DNA of 35,373 nucleotides from Mucidula mucida (lineage: Eukaryota; Basidiomycota; Agaricomycetes; Agaricales; Physalacriaceae), in the NCBI GenBank assembly GCA_015501055.1, contig JADNYV010000351.1, positions 1 through 35,373 of the forward strand, in the 5' to 3' direction. The notes beneath the pieces were generated by a model. That model ran no database searches. It saw only the letters and a program-made list of their open reading frames with translations, and was not told the DNA's origin. Of this stretch, positions 10,164 through 19,783 are shown piece after piece. The translations under genes were made by a program, and so were the position numbers. The number at the start of each line of letters is the position of its first letter. Position 1 is the stretch's first letter.

Positions 10164-11626
10164 ACTCGAATGACCCTGGCTCTGGCTCCTCCTATTGACA
10201 TTGGTACCAGCAGGAAGCGTATGAACCCAATTATACGACCATATCCGTCGATGGCACGTAGTCCCAAAAATGCTGGGCACAAATCCAAAATGTCGCTGGG
10301 ACTCCGGAGGATGCCCCAGTCTGAGCTGAAGCTGTCAAGTGCTAGCAGGCATCAGGGCGCCCTGGTTTCTGGCTGTATTTTGACCTAATGTGGTCTTTTA
10401 CCCACAGATGATGCAACACACATGGAGCATCATAACTACACGACCCCTTCGAAATCCGAGGACGACGTACTCAAAGCAGATGGTACGTACACTGCCTTGC
10501 AACAAAAATTGTCCACATTCGTTCACGGACCAAGCGCAGCGCGATGCGTAATTAATTGACGGTCTACGTGCGCGTCTAACGGGGATGTGGGTCCAGTTAC
10601 ATATCATTCTTGATATCCAACTACGACAATGCTGCAGGAGGGATATTGCGCCACACCACTGCTAGTAATGAGTCGTGGCACTCAGCCACACTATCGATAC
10701 AGCGCGAGATGTAGCAATGACTGTGCCTAGACGTAATGAACAGCTATGGTACGCCTCGTTCTGATTCCCTCTGGTTTGATATTAGCTAAAAAGAATTCAT
10801 TCTTCAAAGGAATATTACATAGACTGCCGACGTGATACTAGTATCAGGCTCAAATTTACGCAAGCGATACATAGCCGAAGACCAAGAGAATCCTCTCTGT
10901 GTACTTATTTATACCAGCAAACTCCATGGTTGCTATCTGTGGCGTAACGTTCCTGCTTAGCAGCGCAGGCGTGGCCGTATACACGCGGTCAGATGTCTGC
11001 GCAAATCTCCGGAAATTAGGGACGCCGGCGGCATTCAGATCACCGGTCACACTGTATAGCCACGAAATACAGTCTACTGCTGTGGCGCACATTGATATCT
11101 CCGGGTCGGACATTCATATGACATGGAACATTGCTTTGATGCTGTTCGGCTACTTTTAGATCTCTAAAGTCCTGTACGTATACGTCTTAGAGATCGTCCC
11201 TTCATCCATATGGCACCGGGTCAGAATGGGGATTCATACTGCTGAGTACTAATCCGTGACTGTGAGTCCACAGCATAGCATTAGAACGACGCCGCTCCCT
11301 AATCCTCTCCACAAATTAAACGAACACCTCGATCTGATACAGATCTACGACACTGTTGGACAACAAGTCATGTCCATGTCTTACTTGAGATAAATTCCAT
11401 TATTCATTCCGTATGCCAAAACAAAATAACGCCACAGTTCGTTATCGACCATCAAGGGTACAAAAATTTCACGTAACCGTGATGTGACACGTACCTTCTT
11501 CTTTCCCATCACTCTGCACTACTTGCACCGTACCCACTTCGACCATGCCGCGTACTTACCCTGCTCTTCGGATATTTAAACGCGCGCACCAAGACTTTTT
11601 GGACAACAGTCAACTTCTGCTCGACA
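10164..11626. other. long intergenic region; no gene identified
   Basis: Neither strand shows a supported coding region. 11165-11230 (GTCCTGTACGTATACG... GGCACCGGGTCAG) resembles 18296-18355, just left of the hAT insertion, so it marks the left part of duplicated cassette A. From 11331 onward the sequence matches 26280 onward closely and includes the promoter region of the short DUF6535 gene (CGTTATCGACCATCAAGG at about 11441, and TATTTAAA-like sequence near 11572). Confidence 0.5.
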
Positions 11627-13983
11627 ATGCTTCCTACTCCCTGTGTCGCTCCCTACACCTGGCAGCAGCCTGATAGTTCTATCTCGAGTACGGACACGCT
11701 GCCCGTTCCGCAAGGGGATCGCGAACCGATTCCCGAACACGATACTCATCGTGGTGGAAGGAGGAACCTCCTCGGTTTTGGTTCTCTTACTAGCGAGGCC
11801 ATTCCAGGTAAAGCTCACCTCGTGTGGAACGTCTCCGCGTGCTGATCTAAATCGAAGTCGAGCACGGCTGCGACTACGAGACAAAGTATGGACCTGACGA
11901 GGAATACAAGGAGATGGGCCCAAACGCGCGCATCTGGTTGACCTACCTGGACGAGAGCCGTATCTTCGACACCCAGAAGTGTGAGGAATGGCAGGATGGA
12001 CTCGGCGTCCTCATCGTTTTCGTACGTGAACTTTATGTGGCGTTCTATAGGGCGCATGTTTAATCCCTTGCGCCAGGCCTCCTTGTTCACAATGGTCGTC
12101 TCCATCTTCTGCTCGCAAAGCTTCAAATACCTTCGTCCCGATACCAGCTTGATGATCTCCGCCTTGATCACTGAGATGGCCCAAATCAACCGCGCTATCG
12201 CTGACGGCACACCCATTGAGAACGTTCCTCGCGCCGACATCACCACCTTCACGCCCATGCAGTCGGATGTCTGGGTTATTGGGATGTGGTACACCAGTCA
12301 CGCTTTGAGCCTCTCGGTCGCGGTTTTCGCAATGCTCGCCAAGCAATGGATCCGCCTCTACATGATCCTTCCCTCTGGTGATGCCCGCCAGCGTGCGCGG
12401 ACGAGACACTTCCGGTACATGGCGCTCCAGAAATGGCGCGTCCCCGTAATCATCGACTTCCTCCCAGTCCTCATGCACGTTGCGTTCACGCTGTTCTGCG
12501 TTGGCTTGATCGTCTTCCTTTTTACGTTGCACAAAGGAATGGCGATTGTCGTGACGAGCGTCTTCGCCGCTTTGTTCGTCGTGTGCACCATCATGGTACT
12601 CCTTCCTGTGTTCAAACCGGCATGCCCTTACAAGACGCCGTTGGCTTTTCACACTTTCGACGCGCTTCACTTTTGGCGCGGAAAGAGTTCACCCAAGACT
12701 AACGACCCGTCTATCCGCACCTTCTCGGCCTCTACCTCTACGGACGTAGTTCAGGATAAGCTGGATGCTTGAACTGATATCTGAATCAGTGTTTTCCACA
12801 AGTTGCCATTGCCATAGATCTTACTTAGGTAGTAGAGTGTCACCTTCCGCGAGCTTTGATAAGTTTCTCTTCTTCAAATTGTAGTATGATAATCCCAAAT
12901 GCATTCTGTTTTGCTTCAGTTCCTCCTGCAATCTGTACTCCCAAAACTGGTCCGTCAGTCCCGGAAGCCCCGGGCCGGTAACGCTTATTCCGTTTCAACT
13001 TGCTTTCAACCACCATCTTGTGCAACCTACTTCTGCTTCTACGGATATAGGTCTCGCAGCGCTCACGTCAAAGCTGGGGGACTTGTCCTGGATACTCAAA
13101 GATTCAGCTTATCAAGACCAGCTCCTCCGCCTTCATTAATAGCAGGCCTCAATTCCTCCCACCTTCGTTCATGACCCTCTCTACCAACGGTCCGCTACAT
13201 CTCAATTTCAGGTAGACGAAACACTTGTTTCTCTCAAAATCTTCCTCGCCATGGACGTACCAACGAAACGACACGTCAATATCCTCCTCTACCGACGCCG
13301 CGGCCCATACGTCCACAAGCGAGGTGTGATATGTTACAGTGGAGACATGCTCGCTTGTACTCCTCCTGCATGACTCTCATGATGTCCATCAAGATAGTAC
13401 GTACTCACCGAGCCACATTTTGACTTATTGTATTCATAGAAATGCGGCAGGCCTTGGCTTTTGTTCTTTCATGGCAACAAGAATCCCCGCACTATCTCTC
13501 TAACCTTTGTCTACCGTCTTCAACCATCTGTCAAACTGCAACTCCGCGCCTTGTCTCACGGGTATCGCTGCCCTTAGCGCCTGCTATTGTCCGATCCCCT
13601 GCTATTGTCTTGCGAGCCACAATTTCTTACCGCCGCGTCTTCCTGATTCCACAGGATCCACAGACTACGTGGACGTGCTAAGGCTGAATGAAGACGCTGT
13701 GACACACGGGAGCCGTCTTACGATCTGTGGCGCAATTTGGGATCAAGCTGGCTACGTTTCGCTGCGATATAGCCCAGACAATCGCCCCACGACTTCAGCC
13801 GCCAAAACGACTACGTCGTCGCCACTTCACGCCTTCCCGACAAGAAACGGAAAGTAAAGTTACATAATGTTTTGCATGGTGCGCATTTGGGTACAACGTC
13901 CAAGATAAGTGCTGATCTCTACGCTTTCAGAACAAGGTGCGCTTTTGTGCTCTCCTTGCGCCTTGTAGCTGGAGTAGTTACGG
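11330..13983 (+). repeat. duplicated segment, copy A (short DUF6535 gene and flanks)
   Basis: It matches 26280-28983 along its whole length, in direct orientation, covering the promoter, the short DUF6535 gene and about 1.2 kb downstream. The match is very close in the third exon and looser, with small indels, in non-coding parts. Similarity falls off after GGAGTAGTTACGG, which ends at 13983 (copy A) and 28983 (copy B). Confidence 0.85.
11627..12772 (+). CDS. short DUF6535 membrane protein, copy A (3 exons, 346 aa)
   Basis: Exons: 11627-11807, 11858-12021, 12077-12772. The introns are 50 bp (GTAAAG...GAAG, phase 1) and 55 bp (GTACGT...CCAG, phase 0). Residues 1-60 are a hydrophilic N-terminus. 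The DUF6535 domain spans about 65-300 with the usual landmarks: YETKY, a WQDGLGVLIVF stretch at the exon 2 end, ASLFTMVVSIFC, SDVWVIGMWYTSHALSLSV with LAKQWIRLYM (about 178-210), a VLMHVAFTLFCVGLIVFLF helix (about 246-265), a final helix (about 270-293) and CPYKTPLAF. That suggests four membrane segments. The tail after about 310 is Ser/Thr-rich. The function of the family is unknown. It lacks the large C-terminal part of the neighbour at 14924. The reading frame is intact, unlike copy B at 26593. Confidence 0.85.
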
Positions 13984-14180
13984 TCATTCTGTCCTCACAA
14001 CAGCATCAAGAGCCCGCCAATTGCTTGTTCCATACCTGTCCGGCGAGCTTATACTCTTGGGATAACGAAGGTGCCTCTCTTGCTCTTGCTCAGTGCTCTT
14101 GTTTCTCGTTTCTTATAGCAGGAAAGTGGTGATGTGTTGGTCAAATCTTTCCCCCCAGATACATTCCGACCATCCTGGCG
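12773..14180. other. duplicated non-coding region between the short DUF6535 gene and the small gene; no confident gene
   Basis: Most of it is repeated at 27727-29160. Landmarks shared by both copies are GCCCCGGGCCGGTAA (12968 and 27952), CGACACGTCAAT, AATGCGGCAGGCCTTGGC, and a well conserved stretch GAAGACGCTGTGACACACGG at about 13691 and 28693. A 40-codon frame starts MDVPTKRHVNILLYRRRG at 13252 but is not preserved in copy B. I see no coding pattern that holds in both copies, so the similarity is best explained by the duplication itself. Confidence 0.5.
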
Positions 14181-14608
14181 ATGGCACCCGAAAGCTCATC
14201 AACTGGGACCGACACGTCCCAAAGCTCGACGGCCGCAGAGACTACATCTCAGACCTCTACGACTGAAGCCAAGAGTCACATTCCCGTTACGGCCGAAGGG
14301 GCTCAAATTATGATATCCATAATCGCTAAGGAGGTCCCTTTTGTGTCAGACGAGCAGCGCCGAATAATCCACGAAGAAATTGGAGGGTGTGTATCTTGCT
14401 TCTCAGTCAGCAGTTGTTCACTCATAGTATTGTACCTAGCATTCTTTCGTTGGATCTCATTGAACACTACTATCTCAGATACCGGGACACTCATTGCACT
14501 GGCTCGTATACTCCTGTGGCATTCCGTGAAAGGGTGAAAAAGCTGCTCGAGTTGCTCACATCTACCGTTCTCGACGAGTCGGGCACCATCATCGTCCTTG
14601 ACTACTAG
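14181..14608 (+). CDS. small protein of unknown function between the DUF6535 genes, copy A (2 exons, 124 aa)
   Basis: Exon 1 is 14181-14386, the intron is 14387-14439 (53 bp, GTGTGT donor, ACCTAG acceptor, phase 2) and exon 2 is 14440-14608. The N-terminus is a Ser/Thr-rich, probably disordered tail (STGTDTSQSSTAAETTSQTS). It is followed by a predicted helical part (AQIMISIIAKEVPFVSDEQR) and a second helical segment (FRERVKKLLELLTSTVLDES), ending IIVLDY. No signal peptide or membrane helix is evident. Copy B has a diverged counterpart at 29162-29539 with an intron at the same place and phase and a similar ending (EVLTS against ELLTS), which supports this as a real gene. I do not recognise the family. 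Confidence 0.55.
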
Positions 14609-14923
14609 CTCAAAGTCTGAAGAGTGGAACCAGGGCCTGTCGTGCCGATGCCGCCCCACCCTGTCTTGTTCATGTTGACTGTTTAGAATATACCATCAAT
14701 CACTCTGTGTATTATTTATTCAACTCCGGATGCATCGTACAGCCTCTTTTGTCTTGTGTTAAGTTGCATTCTAGAACAACCAAGCTCGAACTGACTGGAT
14801 CTCAAAGCGCGCTCTCTTTTGTTGTTTTCTTGACCATATACGGACAGTCACGATTGCCGTTTGCCGACGTTCCGTTATAAGAATGATGTTGATTACAGCT
14901 GGCATGTACCATCATTTTCCCCC

Positions 14924-17900
14924 ATGCCTTCCCAACCGTCGCAGGGCGTGCCAAGTAGCGAAAGCGAGCCAGCCTCTGTGCATTGCCGTTGTTGTGAAGC
15001 TTCCAGGTCGCATGCAAGCCAGACCGAGGGCTCTGATGTCCATGGCGATAACGAGAGCTCCACCGTCAACGACGGCGCTTCTGTGAACACACAATCCGTG
15101 ACCACTATTCTCGAATCTGTTGACAGAAATCGACCTGCAAGCTCCCATGCGAAATTGGTTCGGGACAAGCCAAGCAAGCAGAAACATTTGATCGCCAGCG
15201 GTATGTCAGAATCAGCTCATACCGTCCTACCTTTTATCATACTGATCTACCCTTAGATCCGTTCAATTATGAGCAGAAGTACGCACCAGACGACAAGTAC
15301 AAAGAAATGTCCGAGAGGAGTAGAGTCTTCCAAACGTACCAGGACGAGGCTACGAAATTCGACGTGGACATGGTCGAAAATTGGAGGGACGGTCTGGATA
15401 TGCTTCTAGTCTTCGTAAATTCCCTTTCTGTTAGCGATAATTTCTGATCTGACATAACTCCAGGCAGCGTTGTTTTCGGCCGTTGTTACCACCTTTGTCG
15501 TACAGACTTGCCAAAGCCTTCGCATCGATTACGCGCAGGTTACGACATCGCTGATACTTCGCTTAATCGACGTAGAGGTTGCCATTTCTCAGGGCACCCT
15601 CACCGACAAACTCGCACAAAACACCGACCCCTCCCTCTCATTTAAAGCTCAGTCGGCCGATCTTTGGGTCAATGGCCTTTGGTTCACCAGTCTCGTTTTG
15701 AGCTTGACCACCACGCTCATCGCGGTCTTGACCAAGCAGTGGATCAACGAGTATATGATTCTGCCATCCGGAACCCCGCGAGACCGATCTCGTGTCCGCC
15801 ACTTTCGACTCATTGGACTCGAACAATGGCATGTACCACTCATCATCGGTTTGCTTCCTGTTCTCATGCACATCGCCCTGGGTGTATTCTTTGCCGGGCT
15901 CATCGTCTTTGTTTGTTCACTGAGCCGGACTATGGCTGCAGCTCTGGGATCCATAACAGGCGTCGGAGCTCTGGCATACCTTATCAGCAATGTTCTTCCC
16001 CTTTTCTATGCGAATTGCCCATACAAGACGCCATTGGCGTTGTATTCCTTCAGACTGGTCAGTTGGGTGCGGCGCCGCATACACGCTTTCCGGGGCGTGT
16101 CATCGGTGACAATATCGCGTTCGTTGAAGGATGTCGAGCATACAGCTGTTTCACGCGAAGCCGAAGACTTGGACGCGCTTTCCATCTGCTGGTTACACAA
16201 CACATCCTCCAATGCCTCCGTGCAGAGCATTGCTCTTCAATCTTTTGGGAGCCTTCCCCTACAGAGTATCCCAATTGTCACAGGCTCTGATGGTATAATG
16301 GCTCCAATGTCTACTCCTCACGCATGTTTAGCCCTTGACATTGTCAGCAAGGAAGAGGAACGACCTGCCGTGATACAGGCTATACGGGTTCATCACCGTT
16401 TTGAACAACCCGTTGATCGTTTAGAACGGTTCCAACGTGCAGCGTTGCGCTTTGGCAAGTTTCGGATGGTTGCTCAAGAACCTGACAAGTACGATTTCAT
16501 ATATTTCCGCAAGCCTCACCTTGCCATTGAGGTGGTTTGCAAAAGCCTGCGGCAGAGCCGAAATGAATCGAACGGACTCACCATCGACGTCGTCTTTTGG
16601 GGCCAAGTGTTTGAGGCCGCCCTTCGTCATGGCCCGGGGTTCCTGAACATCGATTCTACCCACGGTGATGGCCCACCAGCCTTTCCGTGGAGCGAAATAC
16701 TCCTCTGCGCGGTACAGGTCCATGACTGTAATGCCTCATCCTGTACAGGCACAGAGCGCGCGCTGTTTTCATATGTTCTGGGCCCTTCAAAATTTCCTCT
16801 GGTCATCAGTCGTTACGACCTCGAGGAGAACGGCACAGCGCCACTATTAGCGGACGCTTTAATGACTAACATGCGACCTTCATTCATGAGATGGTTGCTG
16901 CATGTTGGATTCCCACACGTTACGCGCTCTCCTGAAAACTACACCCAGGATATCCCTGACGATGTTCTCGTCGTCCTTACGCTGCTGCAAACGCGGTCTG
17001 TCCAGGCCACATCCTCTCTTTTGGATACTCCTCAAAGTGATCGTCTGTTTCGAAAGGTGCTGAAAATCGTCAAAATTTATGTGATTGCCCGGGGACACTG
17101 GAGTGGCAACCACCCTAATGTTGAGCGCGCAGCGATCTGTGCCCTGAAGGTCCTTGTCAACTCTGAAGCCTTCGGTTCCAGCACTGTGATGACTCTCGCT
17201 GATGAAGCGTTCGCTTCGGAATATCTTTTCAAGGGGCTCAATCGTCGTTTCGGGTTCTTCGAACGTGATCCCTCTTGGCTCACCGGCGCTCTCTTCGAGA
17301 AGCTCTGGCACGTCGCCACGGCATCACTTGAGACTGGAGCAACTCACAATGGCTGGGAACTAGTGGCCAACATTTTCGCCTACGTGTCGCTTTTCCCAGC
17401 CCTTTCTGATTATACAGAAACGATTTGTGCATATCTAGTACACCAGGACTGGTTGCACGACATCGGTGCTCGATTCATTCGTCTCGCCAATTCGACAACA
17501 CCACGAAACGACAAACTCCCCGACTTCTGGTGTACAGGCTACATTGTGATCGCAACGACCTACATTCAAGTGGTATCCATGCATGCTTCGCCGGTCTTTG
17601 TCGACGCCAAAGTCTACTTGGAGGATCCTCATCATTTAGCTGCGATATGCAAGATCTTGTTACTCGCTGATGCCGAGAAGCAGCAGAAGCTATGGGACCT
17701 AGCTAAGCTGATCAGGAGCGACTCCTGGTCGGAATGTGTTGAGGCCCTTTCTCATCTTGTCGTCTGCGAAGGCATGAAAGATGTGTATGGTCATGTCTGC
17801 GCCATGGTAGGCTGGGATATCCACGGGCAAAGGCCCCTGCACTATCGACCACTTGCAGAACTCTCTTCTTTGATCACGACCTTTGCGAGGGATCAAGCGC

Positions 17901-18091
17901 GCGACCATTTCTCACCCCCGGCGTACGCAGACCAAGATCATCATCATGTACTTGTGTTTTCGTTCTAGCTAGGAAAGCATGCTAATATATATTTATAGGC
18001 TACCGAATCGCAGTCGACTCCAGCTAAGCGCGGTTTCTACAAGCGCTGGCGGAAACTGCTTCAATATGAGCCACCGATTTCCAATCCTTGA
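14924..18091 (+). CDS. long DUF6535 membrane protein, copy A (4 exons, 1003 aa)
   Basis: Exons: 14924-15200, 15257-15414, 15464-17947, 17999-18091. The introns are 56, 49 and 51 bp; the last has a clear TGCTAAT branch site and a TATAG acceptor. Skipping that last intron gives a false stop at 17968; splicing adds a basic tail (KRGFYKRWRKLL). Residues 1-92 are hydrophilic. DUF6535 covers about 97-335: NYEQKY, NWRDGLDMLLVF, AALFSAVVTTFVVQ, DLWVNGLWFTSLVLSL with LTKQWINEYM (about 212-240), helices near 270-297 and 302-327, and CPYKTPLAL. The remaining 660 residues are soluble and mostly helical, with no motif I can name. The intron before the domain and the one after LLVF sit at the same places as in the short gene, showing common ancestry. 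The start is the first ATG in frame after the upstream region. The role is unknown. Confidence 0.85.
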
Positions 18092-18377
18092 AGGGTTTGA
18101 GAATGACTGGTAGACAAATTCCCGCGTTCCATTTAACAAGACGCGATGGATGATGTAGTTCACACTCGCGATCTTTTCATGTACAAGTATCAGCCTCAAT
18201 TTGCACCTTATGACCTGCCATATACTACGTGCTTGACCATGTGTCGGAAGTACTTGAATTCAGAGGAAATCAGCCAAACTGAGAGCCAGTTCATCCTTCA
18301 AAGCCCTGTACGTGTACGCCTTCCAAGGTCGTCCCTTCTGACATATGGTACCGGGTCAGTTTCGTAGTAATCAGCCC
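18092..18377. other. intergenic, 3' flank of long gene A and left border of cassette B
   Basis: 18296-18360 resembles 11165-11230, the upstream border of cassette A. ATCAGCCC at 18370-18377 is the left copy of the 8-bp target duplication of the hAT-like element. Confidence 0.5.
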
Positions 18378-18655
18378 TAGGGATGTGTGCCGTACCGTTA
18401 CGGGTACGGCCGTAAGTTGCCCACCCTAGAGACCTCAACGAGTAATACTCGGATCAGACCCGCGATCCGAGAGCCAAGTACTCGAGGCCGAAAGGGTATA
18501 CTCGTGATCCGGAACTTACTCGATCCGCGCTGACTCGCGGGTCAAACGAGTCGAGTACTCGCGAGTTTGGCGAGTACTCGAAGACGATCCGGATCAGTAA
18601 CGAGTCGCAAATACTCGCGGATCAAGCTACATAATATTGTACTAAAACTGTACAT

Positions 18656-19184
18656 TGTTATGAATCGCCATATTTTCACATTTTCAATCTTATCATATCT
18701 TATCGGGGGGCTTGTCTTATCAACCAACGGACTGTTTCATCATCTGTTTCGTCACCGATCATACTCCTTTTCATTACCGAAGCCGTACTCATGTCGGACA
18801 CACATTCAACACATGGATGACATCATACATGCTGATACCTCATGGACTCCCTATTGTATACACACCGCCGACACTCGTAGCACACATGGACGTTTCAGTA
18901 TTATTACTTACATGCAGTTACCACTCGTATTTAATGGTTTCACGGACTAGTAGCATACCACACTGGGTCAAGGGCGTGGAGCATCCCTAGTGGAAACGCG
19001 TATGGACAAGGAGTCTCAAACACAGACGTACTAGTATATAAGCAGTAGTGTAGTATCATTGTACTTTAGTTCTGATCTCGTTTATACACCTGGCCTAGCC
19101 TAGTCCTACGAACGCGAACGCTTTCTTCCTTAAGTTCTTGCTGTGGTACCTGGTTGAGTCTCGTGGCTTAGTCAGTCGCTAACA
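18656..19184 (+). repeat. 5' LTR of the Ty3/gypsy chromovirus
   Basis: TGTTATGAATC...GTCGCTAACA, 529 bp. A TATATAA box is at 19035-19041. The putative transcript start and beginning of R is AGTTCTGATCT at 19068-19078, about 33 bp downstream. It matches the 3' LTR base for base by eye. Confidence 0.95.
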
Positions 19185-19186
19185 GA

Positions 19187-19197
19187 AGATCGGAACT
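19187..19197 (+). promoter_or_regulatory. putative self-priming primer-binding site
   Basis: AGATCGGAACT begins two bases after the 5' LTR. It has no TGG start and no evident match to a tRNA 3' end. Instead it is complementary to AGTTCTGATCT at 19068-19078, the expected 5' end of the transcript, over 11 positions with one G-U wobble. In the LTR copies at 561-1089 and 6138-6666 the motif is AGTTCCGATCT and the match is perfect. An 11-nt self-primer is the hallmark of Tf1 of fission yeast and its sushi relatives. Confidence 0.65.
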
Positions 19198-19783
19198 CCT
19201 TTCTACCACCTACCACACACCCCTGATCGTCGATCAGCACTTCACTGTTTGATCATCGCACATTCCCCTGTTCCCTTTCCCTGTTTACAGATCGACGGAT
19301 TCCTAATTCCAGCGCACGTCCGCATACGTGTGTATTGGTCCCAGTAGCGCCGGCTAACAGTTAGAGATAACTGCCTCGGGTGCTGGAAGTAGCCGCTCTC
19401 ACGAGAACGAACTTTTGGCAGTTGCACTTCAGTGGGCGCTGTTTACGGGTCAACCCCCGTTCCCAGGAAAACTTCGGCTTACCTCACACCAGAGGGACGT
19501 CGGCTGGGCAATTGCGAACTTGTGACGAGCTCTTGGGCTCCGTAGATACGTAGTCAGTAGTCGGTAAAATAGTGTAGACAGTTACAATACCTACCTACTT
19601 TACTTACATTATGATACACACCATCATTCCCCAACCTACCAAGTCCTGGATTCTATCTCAGATCTAGGTGATTCCTCCTTATTCATCCAAACCTCTATTC
19701 CCTCACCCGTTTCATCAAAATCCGCATCTCCTATATCCCCACTTTCACCCTTTCACTCTCTGATCCTATCACCCCAACTCATC
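19198..19783 (+). other. untranslated leader of the Ty3/gypsy element
   Basis: About 590 bp between the primer site and the gag start. It is conserved in the left-edge copy (1-547, inverted). No supported sense ORF. The last 170 bp are C/T-rich and lead into TCATC-ATG at 19784. Confidence 0.7.

Noticed and set aside
10116..10388. 90-codon plus-strand ORF divergent from the Sae2-like gene
   Set aside because: It begins with GTG and has no recognisable motif or splice pattern.
10899..11159. 86-codon plus-strand ORF with a hydrophobic start
   Set aside because: No counterpart in cassette B and no conserved motif; composition is not distinct from non-coding sequence.
12011..12670. 219-codon minus-strand ORF, with a similar one at 27235-27603
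   Set aside because: Shadow of the DUF6535 exon: highly charged composition and no motif; the plus strand carries the recognisable domain.
15470..17968. 832-codon ORF taken as the whole long protein
   Set aside because: It starts inside exon 3 and ends in an intron with a TGCTAAT branch site. The spliced model extends both ends and matches the architecture of copy B.
18430..18625. CGAGTACT repeats as a CRISPR-like or satellite array
   Set aside because: Spacing is irregular, there is no repeat-spacer structure, and the host is a eukaryote. Subterminal hAT repeats explain it better.
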